This document shows, piece by piece, positions 1 to 10,206 of a stretch of 26,451 nt of DNA (its first letter is position 1; each line of letters opens with the position of its first letter). The stretch comes from Elysia marginata (lineage: Eukaryota > Mollusca > Gastropoda > Plakobranchidae). Position numbers and translations under genes: made by a program. The stretch lies in assembly GCA_019649035.1 (NCBI GenBank), contig BMAT01012117.1:9540-35990 (forward strand), in the 5' to 3' direction. The notes under the pieces were generated by a model that was not told the DNA's origin, made no database searches, and was given only the letters and a program-made list of their open reading frames with translations.

Positions 1-279
1 ATCTGTTTTGTGTAGATATATACAAAGCCATAAACAAGCAGTCAAAAACAGAGGCATACACAGGCAGACATAGGGAAAAGAGCTAAGACAAACCTTTACT
101 CTTTCCAAGCACCGCCTTATCCGATGACTTTAATTCAAGACGAAACGAACAAAATTAAGAGTGTAAGTTAAACAGATTCTTTTCTTTTACCATACGTGTT
201 TTCTTTCGTAGTTGTTATTTTTTCAACTTCAGACTGGCAAAAGGCAAAACGGCATTTTAAAATTTAACGATTACGCAAA

Positions 280-361
280 GCTGCCAAACAGAATTTGATT
301 TAGCTGTAGACTAAGTTGCTAAACAGAATTAGATTTATCTGTAGACGAAGTTGCAAACAGT
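280..361. repeat. 2.3-copy tandem repeat, 35-bp unit
   Basis: Unit 1 (280-314) and unit 2 (315-349) share AAACAGAATT, GATTTA and CTGTAGAC in the same order with a few substitutions. A third partial unit starts GTTGCAAACAG at 350. This is a small local duplication in flanking DNA. Confidence 0.75.
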
Positions 362-492
362 ACATTAATATTATAGCTCTATTAAAAGCGCAAGAACCGT
401 TTTACCAATTCTGTGGCATACCAGTAACTTTTTATTTAATTATTTATTTCAATACATCAAATTGTGTAACTCTCTATCAGATTTATTTCTGC

Positions 493-540
493 CTCTTCTT
501 CTTCTTCTTCTTCTTCTTCTTCTTCTTCTTCTTTTTCTTT
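493..540. repeat. TTC trinucleotide microsatellite
   Basis: Nearly pure CTT/TTC repeat of about 48 bp, slightly interrupted at its right end. It accounts for the poly-Phe open frame at 316-543. Confidence 0.95.
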
Positions 541-3500
541 TGATCATTGATGACTTTGATCCTTATTATGAAAACACAAATAGTGCAATTTATTGAATTA
601 AGCTTAATTAACCTAATTTCCATTTCAAATTTGATTTCCACTTTCTGTTCTGTTAAGATAAAATAAAATATAGCCGGTGATCAAATGTTATGTCTAACTA
701 AAGATGCGTGAAACCTTGGATAATAACCCTAAACCGAGATTTAGAAAAAAAAATAATATTAATACAGGGAGGACAATATAATAAAGACACATTAGAACAC
801 AACTCTGTATCTCTTCCCTGCTTTTATTCTGCCTCATACTCAGCAAATATACATTACACAATAGGATTCAATAGAGATAGCAACAAAAATCAATGGTTTC
901 TATACAACATCGTGATCTTTTCAATAAAACTTTTATAAATCTTCAATCTCTTTATAAGAAATCTACAATACATAAACTTCAAATATTTTCAACTTTCAAT
1001 CATCTACAAAGAAGAAAAAAAACTCATAACTAACATTTAGTAATTACAGCAACAACAATGACAACAATAATAATATTCTTTATATTATAAAGAAATCTTA
1101 TTTTGACTTGGATTTTTGCATGTCTATACATATTATTATAGATAAAAACCCTGTTGTGGCTTTCATTTTTTTTAAACCAGTCTGGAAACTTAAATCGGGC
1201 TTTAACCTATGCAGGATGGAATTATTATAATAACTTAAGGGGCCCACCACTTCTAGGTTAAGTTTACTTTCGTTTTTTTATCCTAAATATTTTTAATTCT
1301 ATTTCACATTGCAACGTCAGTTATTAAAAAAAATTTTAATATCTAGCATAGAAGCACATATGGACATACCACCATAAGGTTAAAAAAGAGCCTCTTATGT
1401 GTAAGACGAACATATTTTAAATGCTTAACGCATCTAAGCATAAATTGGTATACACAAACAGTGGGGAAAATTATTTAGTGGGTGGAATAAAATCTGATTT
1501 TTGTGAAAATAAAAACAAAAAACATATAAAATCATTTGTATTTACGAATTGTTAAACACTATAACACAAATTAAAAGGATCATTGAAATAACAAAAAAAA
1601 ATTAACGTGTAGCTTTCTTACAAAATCACCTGTCCACTTGCACTGATATTTAGATTAGGATGACTTACATTTTCTAACAAAGGCCTAAAGTTTTTGCTAC
1701 AACTCTTTCTTTATTTTTTAGCTTAGGTCGAAATTTCATGATGTTTTTGTTTTCTTATATGACCATAAAACAGTTACGAGTTGTGGTTAGCAGTGAGATA
1801 ATCAACTACAGGAATAGGTGCTGGATGTAGTAAGACATTATTTTTTTTTTAAGTTTCTTGAAATGAGGTGAAACTGATCACCAACCTCCAAAATGCAAAA
1901 ACTCAAATCTTAATCAAGATATTGAAATAATTTTTTTCACTGTTTCCAAGACCTCTTAAGGAACTTTGGTACAAGGTCTATAGATGTATGTGTATACATC
2001 TCAAAACGTCAAAAACTGCACATGTTGACACATTTTGTAAGAAAGCTATCCATATTCTTACAACTACTTAGCACACATTGCCTGCAATTCAAAGAAATAA
2101 ATACTTCTAATAGGCCTAAGAGTAAGACACTCTTGTTTTTTTAGCGCATCAAATTCTTTTTCTATTTATTCAAGAATTTAAACTTTCATTTTCAAGCCTT
2201 TTTTCTAACACAACTGTATTTTCAGTGCGAGCAGCACCACATTCACTCAAAATCCCTTTATACCTACGGTCCATGTAATACTTTAACCTAAGATAGAAAT
2301 CCAGAAAACAATCCATATTAGGATCAAGACAAAAACTTGGAGTTATCATTTTTTGAGTGGGCCTACCCTTGAGAAAATGGCTTTTTTATTACAGGAAAAG
2401 CAAAAAAAAATGACAAACTTAAAATCACACATGTGTTTAAAAGCTGCATGCAACCAGTGCTACATTGTATTTGTTTTTTCTTTTATAATTTTAAAGGAGG
2501 CAAAATGTTTTCAAAAGGACCACAAGCGTGATATGCTGTGTTAAAAAAAATTCATCAATTAAAAAAAAAAATTTTTTTACTAAATCAGGCCTCTTGGGCC
2601 AAGCGTTCTCAAGCTATCTACTCCAGAGTTAAGTAAAGCTTTTTAATTCATTCAACTCAATAATTTAATCTTCGTCAAGCCAATTTTTTCTCGAACATTT
2701 ATGAATGAAGATAAATCAAATGTGCATTATTCACTTGGAAATGTGTAATTCTACTTGTCCTCTTTCTACACAAAAAGACAAGACGTGTACATTGTATATC
2801 TTTCTTATTAACGCTGCGAATTAGCTTGACGATCAAAACTTGTTCCGCCTTTACAAAGACTCAAAGATAAATCTACATGATTGTATCAAAATTAAGTAAA
2901 GCTGAGTATAGATAGTACTCTGAGAGCAAAATTCGGTCCAGTTTTTCGAGAGTTAAATATTTTCTTGCATACAATTTATAAGACGCTATGGAAATCTAAA
3001 TTGTGGCAAAATCTAGGGTTACAAAACAAAACAAAAATTGGGAACAAAAGAAGGCGGCTATTTTCTCAAAAGCAGGCGTACTCAAAACTGACTCATCTAA
3101 GTTTTGAAGACATGTCTGTGTAGCCAGTGACATTGATAAAAGATTATAAAATTCAAAGATTTGTTTAATGGATTTTCCTATCAAATTATCATAAAAAACA
3201 CCAACTGTCTGGAGTCCTAGCTCTATTTAGTTTGAAATGTCCTAAGTCCCTGTCAAAGTCTTACCACAAACTTCATCATTTTTTATGACCAAAATAAATC
3301 AATATCTGAATGATGGAAAATATTGCAACTAGTTCATTGCTCATATGAACCATATTCCCAACCACCTGCTGTAATAAAAATTCTATAGACCTACCTCCTA
3401 CATTACAGTTTGGGCATACAATTTTCAAATTAAAATACAGTAACTCAATACAAAATAAGTGAGTGAGGGTCTGTCACTGCGTGTGTATGTCTGTGCCTCT

Positions 3501-5359
3501 CTGTTCACATTTCTTTTTGCCCCTCAATTTCACCACACTTAAACATGATGTAATCTATGCTGATTAGATCTGTGCCCCACCACAATCCCCACCAAGCACA
3601 AAATTAGTTAAACTCCCAAGCATTGAAAGCACAGTGTTATGTAGCAGACAGAGTGAGTGTTACCTGATCTGTCACAATACCATGCTAATCAATTTCAAGC
3701 CATTTGGACTTCAAGAGGCAAACAACTCAATGGCTAGCAACAGGTGTACCACCCACTCTTATCTTCATCAACTGTTACCCACAGCCTAATCAAACTTATT
3801 TCAATGTATACCAACAGTAAAAGCTTGGCATCTGTGTGTTCATAAAGATGGTTAAAATCAAGCATGCATATCTCTCATGTGAATCTTCATTTTCAATGTT
3901 CAAAATTAGTCTGCTGTTTTGGTGCTTTTTTTTTCTTTTTATCATGTGGGTGTGCTGTTAACCCATTAAATTCTGAAGTACCATATCCCATCATAAAGGC
4001 CATTGAGAGGTTGCATCTTGCTGTAGCAAATAAACAGCTCAATGGCATTATGTTTATACCATGGTATCATTGTATTTGCTCCATTTTCAAACTCTGTTAA
4101 AAAATCTCTCTCAGAGAGAATATATTGTAAAATTTTACACAAAAAAAACCAATAATAAAATGAGCAGAGATGGTACAAATTCTTATTAATGTATAGTTAA
4201 ACATAAAGTATGACACCGTTGTATAGCTTGATGGAATGATAGGACATGACAGTACGATAATATAACCTGTGTAGTAGAAGGTGATCTCAGCTTTCACTGA
4301 GATGTCCGGCATTGGGAAATGGGTTCAAAACAAGTCACTATATTTTCCAAACCCACAACAATTTTCAAACAAACTAAAGGAGAAAAAAAAAACTTCCACC
4401 AAACACACTCACAAAAGACATAACACTCAAGAAACAGTTCATCCCATTCATCAAGAATTCAAAAGGGTGTGTACAGAATACAGCACTTTCTACGAGAGAT
4501 CAAACTTATAACGTTAGATTTAATCATCACAATCTTTATATACAAACACAAACTCTGGTAGCTGAAGCTAGTTTGGAGAGTTGTGTTCTAGTCTTTTTAT
4601 CTCCAATATTTGCCACAGTGTTAAAAAAACTTAAACAATCGTTGACAAAACAAAGTATAGTTAATAAGTTTTCTGTGTTGGTACACAGCCATATCTCAAA
4701 GTATCTGAATGCAATGTCCCAACCAGAATTTGGAGGAACCCGCGAAGACATTCTTCACTGCAAACAGAAGGCCCTAACACCTTCATGTACTTGATAAACT
4801 TCTTGCATTCAGTTCTTAAAATTTTAGACTGCACCTAACAGTTTATGGAGAATAATGATAACTCCTAGTTGAAATAAACCTAAAAATGTACTTTTCCTAT
4901 TCCATGAACATGAACTTTCAAGATTATTAAAGCTCGCAAAAATAAGAAAAAAATGAAAGGGATTTTTTTTGTGTGTGTGTTTAAAGATATGTCTATTTTT
5001 AACTAGCATCCTATAACCACATCATTCAGGAGTCAATAATGAAAATATAGAGATATGTTGCTGACCCAGTAAAGAGTAATATGCTTGCATCCTTCTTTGA
5101 AGTTTACATCATCCCGTCCATAAACCAGGACGGTGAGCAATCATAAGAAAAAATATATTTAAACATAAGGAAAATCATCTAGGTGGTTTCAAAGAGTTTG
5201 GGGAAAAAAGTAAAAGAAAATAAAACTTATGCCCCTTAAAAACTCAAGGAATACGTATGCCTCTTGATAATTATTGAAGCCAAATTCAGTCACAGAGAAT
5301 CATATAATATATGTAAAAAAAAATTTTTTGCTGAAAAAGTTGTGTCCATGGGTCTCAAG

Positions 5360-5365
5360 TTTATT
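5360..5365 (-). terminator. second candidate poly(A) signal AATAAA of eya
   Basis: The context is GTGAATAAACTTGAG on the minus strand, followed within about 25 nt by a T-rich stretch around 5338-5320 that could act as the downstream element. The pairing with the AATAAA at 5404-5399 makes 5340-5385 a reasonable place for an mRNA end, but this is inference. Confidence 0.35.
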
Positions 5366-5398
5366 CACAATCATTCTTGCCACAGGAGCAAGAAGTCC

Positions 5399-5404
5399 TT
5401 TATT
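5399..5404 (-). terminator. candidate poly(A) signal AATAAA of eya
   Basis: This is the first canonical AATAAA on the minus strand after the eya stop codon, about 910 nt into the presumed 3' UTR (context CAATAAAGGACTTC). No AATAAA or ATTAAA was seen between it and the stop. A second AATAAA follows 39 nt later. Use of either site cannot be proved from sequence; a longer 3' UTR is possible. Confidence 0.35.
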
Positions 5405-6313
5405 GTTTCAAACCTTTGTAGAACTCAGTGATCATTGAACAAAGCTCAGCTCAACAGTAGTTCTCTTCTAGTGACCTTCTCATAGATCCTTATCAATACA
5501 ATATCCTCTTAGAAAACTTGCATGTCTTCAGCATCACTTGCAGCACTTGAAAAGTTTGCACAAGAACAGAAGCCACAATTTTGGAACATCTTTCACTCAA
5601 AAGAGCATGGGCAATAAAAGTTTTGTTTTTGTTGCATTATGCAACTAACCTTAAACTGCCATAGGGGGTATTATTGAGATCCACACGGCAGTGTTTGATA
5701 TCACAAACTGTCTCAGCAAGAAATGTACTCACCTTTTTACAGCCAAAGAAATGATCCAACTGGATTTGTGCACACGTAGTCATTCACTTTAAAAGGAATT
5801 TTTAAAAAACTGTCGGAGATGAATTTTTCAGAAAATAAAAATGTAAAAATTGCCTGGGTAGACAAACCAACTTCCACAAAGCTGTCTCCTCATCGGAAAA
5901 AAAAAATAATTATCTCAGTTCCTCATGTTGCCACGCTTTACCAAAACAATAAAAGTAGCCATCTTCACATCTTGTTGCCATAGTATACAGTCAAATCCTC
6001 CAAATGCTGAGATCTCTTAGAAAAAGTCAAGGTTTACAGAGGATTTTCGAGAGTTTGAAAACGTCTGTGTATGTCGAAATCATTATCCAGAATATACTGC
6101 ATGGGCAAGCAGAGTGCTGCATTGGGGCAATATTTTCACACACAAACACACACGCCTCTTGCAGCAGTAGTGACAGCCCATGCCATATGCAGATATAAAC
6201 CACAGGTTCCAGAGTGGATCTCACGAAACTGTAAAGCAAAGATGCCAGGGATGTAGCATGGCTCAGGAGATGAAAAAGAAAGTAAGTCAAAGGTTGGAAG
6301 TTAACATTGGCTT
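5405..6313 (-). other. eya 3' UTR (presumed)
   Basis: About 900 nt between the TAG stop and the first AATAAA. Open frames here on both strands are short (under 90 codons) and unlike known proteins. Composition is mixed, with a (TG)-like stretch near 6137-6150. No further exon signal on the minus strand is needed to close the gene, so it is read as untranslated. Confidence 0.5.
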
Positions 6314-6394
6314 CTAGAGGTATCCCAGGTCAAGGGCGTGGTGCAGTGCTGCCAGGTCGGAATGATTGGAAATTCGCCAGAAAGGCCAGTTCAT
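6314..6394 (-). CDS. eya: eya exon 7 of 7: C-terminal segment and stop codon
   Basis: Twenty-six codons (residues 217-242) plus TAG at 6316-6314, entered in phase 0. [20 protein letters not shown] then LDLGYL is the characteristic Eya C terminus (vertebrate form [20 protein letters not shown] then EYL), the most strongly conserved end of the family. The acceptor is TTATTTCTCCTCAG (AG at 6396-6395). The exon begins with an ATG codon, but this is internal Met217, not a start. Everything below 6314 is 3' UTR or flank. A TTC/CTC tract (GAA/GAG on the sense strand) lies about 80 nt upstream in the intron. Confidence 0.97.
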   Translation of the reverse strand: MNWPFWRISNHSDLAALHHALDLGYL

Positions 6395-7288
6395 CTGAGG
6401 AGAAATAACAATAAGGAAAATGTTTAAAAGGTTTTTAAAAAAAAAACCATAATTATCTTATAAAATGCTATTTCCTCCTCCTCCTCCTCCTCTTCTTCTT
6501 CTTCTTCTTCTTCTTCTTCTTCTTCTTCTTCTTCTTCTTCTTCTTCTTCTTTTTCTTCTCGTTTGTCTGAAATGCTATAATTTTAAAAGTAAATTTTATT
6601 CTCTGTACATTATTTTGCAAGGAACATTCAAGGTGCAATTTTTTCCAAAAGCTTACCCTGAAGATACTGCCCTTTTATTGCTCAACTTCCTGGTTGTTGT
6701 TTAGGTGTGCTGTTTGAACAATCAAACTTTATAGCCGTAAATTATTATATTATGCTGCACTTTATGACTGCATGCACCTAAAGCTTTAACGTTAATTTGG
6801 GATTGGGCAAGTTATAAATGATGATCCACCAACACTACTACTACAAAAAATGAGGAGCATTTACATTGTACATAAACCACCAAATCGCCCTAAGCGCTTT
6901 CTTTACATGGGTTCCCTTACAGGCCAAAACCAACCAAATTACGCTCTGAACTCCAAAAGTAGCAGCAAATTAAACGCATAACTCTAGCAACCTTACAATA
7001 CCTTTCACTGCCCCTAGTCGGGTACTCCTTTAACACATGAGTGAGGTGAAGAAATGTGTGTGGATGGCCTTTCTCAAGAACTAAACGTAGACCTGCCAAA
7101 GCAGGACTTGATCCTAGGACCTCTCGATCCGATAAATGGGCATTTCAAGGTTATAAAACTTTTAATATAAATGAGTTTAAAAAAACGAAAACAATTGGAG
7201 GAAAAAACCTTCATATCACAGAGAAAAGATATCTTGCGACCACCAAAGTTCTGTTGTAGAACAAGATAAATTACTGGGATCTTCTTAC
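6395..7288 (-). other. eya intron between exons 6 and 7 (894 bp)
   Basis: GT at 7288-7287 and AG at 6396-6395. It contains the TTC/CTC tract and, at about 7020-7140, a moderately GC-rich segment resembling a decayed tRNA-derived repeat. No coding exon was recognised inside it. Confidence 0.85.
6474..6559. repeat. CTC then TTC trinucleotide tract (GAA/GAG on the eya sense strand)
   Basis: About six CTC units run into more than twenty TTC units, with one TTT interruption near the end. It lies in the last eya intron, about 80 nt upstream of the final acceptor at 6395. In the transcript it reads GAA then GAG. Confidence 0.95.
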
Positions 7289-7389
7289 TTGTTTTGAGGC
7301 AGACTCCTCGTCTCTGCCATCACCAACAACAACATATGTACACTTGCGACCAAAGCGAGACACAATGCGCTCAAAACAGCTTTCTTTGC
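7289..7389 (-). CDS. eya: eya exon 6 of 7 in window: HAD motif IV (GDGRDEE)
   Basis: A 101-nt exon (two bases completing Gly183, residues 184-216; phase 1 in, phase 0 out). [15 protein letters not shown] is followed by [18 protein letters not shown]. The VVVGDG strand-loop with Asp206 and, four residues on, Glu210 corresponds to the acidic HAD motif IV of Eya phosphatases (GDGVEEE in vertebrates), which helps bind Mg2+. The site therefore looks intact apart from motif I, which is not in the window. The acceptor is CCTCGAAACCACAG (AG at 7391-7390) and the donor AAACAA|GTAAGAAG, with A rather than the usual G as the last exon base, compensated by GTAAG. Confidence 0.96.
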
Positions 7390-7999
7390 CTGTGGTTTCG
7401 AGGAATAGATAAGAGAGACTCAGTCAGGGTCTTACATGAAAATTTATTTATGAAACCTTGCCAGACAAATTATGTTTTTTTTTTAAAAAACAATAACACT
7501 ACAGTACTATAAATAATGTGAACATTCTTTGGTATTTCATTTCACTTAAGTTCATGAACGTTATACAATGTAACAGTTTTCTTCATTTTTTTAGATAATG
7601 CAATAACGTAATTGAGTACCAGTTTCCACCAACCAGAATTGTACTAAATCGTCATGCAAGTTTTTGCGCAAAATGAAAGTAAAATTATTCTTAAAACTTC
7701 CATTTCAAAGTGAATTGTATTCTTTTTATAAGAACCTCTAGAGGTTTTCTTCAATTTTAACAATGTTCCTTGCTTTACAGACACTGAAATCAATAAGTTT
7801 TTACTGACCTTTCTTAGTGGCACAGTAGATAATGTCGCTAGATAATGAGAAGAAAAACGTGTTTCACTGACCTATCTTAGTGGCACTGTAGATAATGTCG
7901 CTAGATAATAAGAAGAAAAACGTGTTTTTACTGACCTATCTTAGTGGCACTGTAGATATTTTCTCTAAGTAATTAGTCTAGACAAGTGTTCTCACTGAC
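7390..7999 (-). other. eya intron between exons 5 and 6 (610 bp)
   Basis: This intron opens with three extra tandem copies of the upstream exon end and splice donor (7803-7957). The remainder, 7390-7800, is AT-rich with no recognised feature. Confidence 0.85.
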
Positions 8000-8021
8000 C
8001 TATCTTAGTGGCACTATAGAT
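7803..8021 (-). repeat. four-copy ~64-bp tandem repeat containing the eya exon 5 end and its 5' splice site
   Basis: A 28-bp core (plus strand ACTGACCTATCTTAGTGGCA then CTGTAGAT) recurs at 7803-7830, 7866-7893, 7930-7957 and 7994-8021, spaced 63, 64 and 64 bp. The copy at 7994-8021 is the true exon 5 end: 22 exon bases plus donor GTCAGT. The 35-36 bp spacers after copies 1 and 2 are nearly identical (AATGTCGCTAGATAAT, then a purine-rich stretch and ACGTGTTT). The spacer after copy 3 differs. Each intronic copy keeps an intact AG|GTCAGT donor. Confidence 0.92.
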
Positions 8022-8121
8022 GTTTTCAATGTTAAAGACACCACCCAGGCCATATAGTAGAACTTTGGCCAGAGCAGGCACAAGCTGTGTTGTGGTCACC
8101 AGGACGTTTACACAATTAGAT
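8000..8121 (-). CDS. eya: eya exon 5 of 7 in window: HAD motif II (TTT) and candidate motif III Lys
   Basis: A 122-nt exon (one base completing Arg142, residues 143-182, one base of Gly183; phase 2 in, phase 1 out). [20 protein letters not shown] carries the hydrophobic strand plus Thr cluster (151-153) expected for HAD motif [17 protein letters not shown] follows, with Lys181 the likely motif III lysine. The acceptor is CTTCTTTATAAACCAG (AG at 8123-8122) and the donor ACTAAGATAG|GTCAGTGAG. The last 22 nt of this exon and its donor are repeated three more times in the downstream intron (7803-7957). I take 8000 as the true exon end because only this copy continues the Eya frame upstream and joins in phase to the next exon. 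Splicing at the other copies would hit TGA in the frame ATA GGT CAG TGA. Confidence 0.96.
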
Positions 8122-8324
8122 CTGGTTTATAAAGAAGGTTGTAGGTAGAAATGGTTAAAAATGGGGCGAAATAATAGCAAGCAAGAAGATTAAGTCCCCT
8201 CTTATATCTAAAAGGACTTACAGGAATTTGTAAAATGAATTACGACGTTCGAATACATTTTAAAAAAAATAAATCCTTGAACAAAGTGTAGATGTTAAAG
8301 TACTGAATTTATCTGTGGGACTGA

Positions 8325-8420
8325 CTCTCTCTCTCTCTGTCTCTCTCTATCTCTATCTCTCCATCTCTCTGTCTATCTCTATCTCTCCATCTCTCTCACT
8401 CTCTCTTTCTTCCCCTCTCT
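8325..8420. repeat. imperfect CT microsatellite with CTAT/CCAT variants
   Basis: CT dinucleotides broken by CTGT, CTAT and CCAT. A block of about 24 bp ending in CTCCATCTCTC occurs twice in tandem, so there is a higher-order unit. Confidence 0.9.
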
Positions 8421-8760
8421 ATAAAAGGCCTTGCGCAAACTGTTTCCTGTTCTCTTTGTGTCAGGCACGTTTAACCAGAAAGCTTGGTCTCTTGACTTGT
8501 TCACTCACAACAGTTACTTGCCTTGGCTTTGTAGGATGAAATCATTTCTAAAATTGGAAACCACACTGTAGTCAGCTTGTGGCTTGAATTTAATAACAAA
8601 GCCTTGCAAACCACCTTAGTTAATAGAAACTTTCATTGCTCGCGTTGGCAAAGTCTAGTAGGACGATAAACTTGATCACCACACAAAGCATTCGTCCACC
8701 ATTAGAGATATATGTAACTTTCAGGTGGCTCTTGATGTCAAACTCATCGCTCAATCTGCG

Positions 8761-8772
8761 CCCCCCCCCCCC
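8761..8772. repeat. C homopolymer (12)
   Basis: Twelve consecutive C residues in the intron between exons 4 and 5. A run like this is prone to length errors in assembly. Confidence 0.9.
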
Positions 8773-9170
8773 TTTTCCACACCTTCACTCTGGACACATA
8801 CTTAACTAACTTTGATATAATTACGTCTCAAGGCAACTCTAAACAAGCAGACTGTCTGAAAAGGTTTAACATGTAAAAAAAATCTTGTACAAGTAACATT
8901 TTTCCTCTAATTTTAAAAAAAAATTTTTTTACATTTCAAATCGACAGCAGCCACAAAATTCAGATGATTTCATGCAATTTGTTGGAAAAAACAGGTTTGA
9001 AGCTCAGACAAAAGCGTGTATTGCCAAAGTCTTGAATGGCCATTAAACCACATCTGACTCAGTTGAGCTTGTTGCAAGAAATAATCGCTATATCACTATC
9101 GCTAACTGAATTTGTTCTTTAAATTCGTGTGCAAAAGATAGGGGGATGACCGGATTTTATCATGGTTTAC

Positions 9171-9285
9171 CTTGAGCTGATGATCTGTAGAGACTTGAGA
9201 GCAAGCGTGAGCCACGAGTCCGTGAGCGTCTCAATCTCGTGCCTCAGCTGCATCCACTGCTCACGTTTCGGGGAGCCCAATAACC
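9171..9285 (-). CDS. eya: eya exon 4 of 7 in window: [18 protein letters not shown] segment
   Basis: A 115-nt exon (two bases completing Gly104, residues 105-141, two bases of Arg142; phase 1 in, phase 2 out). It reads [18 protein letters not shown] then [19 protein letters not shown]. The vertebrate counterpart has the same length, and its [10 protein letters not shown] core is unchanged. It supplies the last helices of the insertion and leads back to the Rossmann-like HAD core. The other two frames contain stops, which fixes the reading frame. The acceptor is ATGTGGTCTCTGTTCAG (AG at 9287-9286) and the donor CTCAAG|GTAAACC, a weaker match beyond GTAA. Confidence 0.97.
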
Positions 9286-9702
9286 CTGAACAGAGACCAC
9301 ATGGAAAAAACAACACATGAGGTGAAACTAAGGTTGGCAAAACTACTTTTTTCAGGTTATTATAATACTAAACACTAAAGGTATTTTATTCTTTAAAAAA
9401 AGAAGCTGTGTTGTTTCAAATCTCATTTATTTTATTTTATTTTTGTTGTTGTCGTTGGCTCCTGTAACAAAAAATAAAACCCACCAGCCAACATTTCAGT
9501 GCACGAGGAGTATAATTCATGACTGCTACTGAAAACTGCCACTGCACAAGATCTCTTACATTCTTCCCCTTCAGTACTAGAAAACCTGCTTGATTTATAC
9601 ATAAAATAATGACATCGATATTGTTTTCAGCAAGCGATAGAATGCAAGGCAATCATGGTCTCACAAAACAAAGATTGATTGAGAAACCAATTTCGATTCT
9701 TA

Positions 9703-9763
<61 letters not shown>

Positions 9764-10206
9764 TTTTGTGTTGGGGGGGGTGTAAATGTATTTGGCCGAG
9801 GTAACAGCCAGTACAAATGCAGTTCAAACCCATACCTCAGCAGAAACCAGATCCCTGTCAATATAACATTGTTATATCAAAAGATTTTGAACTGACCGGC
9901 CTCTCATTCATAAAATATATCTATAAGTCGAAGGTTCGAATCATACCAAGGGCAGACATTTCAGGCATTTCCACTAGAAAGCCTACGTCTATCCACTGCT
10001 TATTTCATACCTTTAAAATCTTTCAATCTCTCATTAATAAAATACAGCAAGCCTACTTTGTTGGTCATCCTGGATTTGAGCAGTCTCCTCTATTGTATGT
10101 AAAAACTATGCCCCGTACGGACCCATCCTTCCAGTCGGTTCTGTATTTTCGGCTGTTTGGCGTCTTCAGAATTAACCAGTTCTAAGAAGAGTGTCTCAAG
10201 CCTCAC
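9286..10206 (-). other. eya intron between exons 3 and 4 (921 bp)
   Basis: Contains an ATT microsatellite (9705-9759) followed by a G run (9773-9780), and a segment with a box-B-like GGTTCGAATC at about 9932. The 122-codon plus-strand frame at 9817-10185 resembles no family I recognise. Confidence 0.85.
9705..9759. repeat. ATT trinucleotide microsatellite
   Basis: About 18 uninterrupted ATT/TTA units. It explains the poly-Asn frame on the minus strand. Confidence 0.95.

Larger units (their letters stand above)
1..5359. other. AT-rich downstream flank, no gene recognised
   Basis: This region is AT-rich with many homopolymer A and T runs. The open frames (longest 78 codons) have no recognisable motif and are what chance gives in such DNA. 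It holds a short tandem duplication at 280-361 and a TTC tract at 493-540. An extended eya 3' UTR or a noncoding transcript cannot be excluded. Confidence 0.6.
8122..9170 (-). other. eya intron between exons 4 and 5 (1049 bp)
   Basis: Contains a CT-rich microsatellite (8325-8420) and a 12-bp C run (8761-8772). No coding exon or mobile element was recognised. Confidence 0.85.

Noticed and set aside
4536..4794. Overlapping 71- and 73-codon frames on opposite strands
   Set aside because: No family resemblance, no splice context and no regulatory context; chance frames in AT-rich flank.
6217..6394. ATG at the start of the last exon as a translation start
   Set aside because: It is internal Met217 of the Eya frame; a phase-0 acceptor directly precedes it and the conserved protein continues upstream.
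9817..10185. 122-codon plus-strand frame, the longest non-repetitive one in the window
   Set aside because: It lies inside an eya intron, resembles no family I recognise, lacks a domain motif, and ends just short of antisense exon 3. It is most likely a chance open frame.
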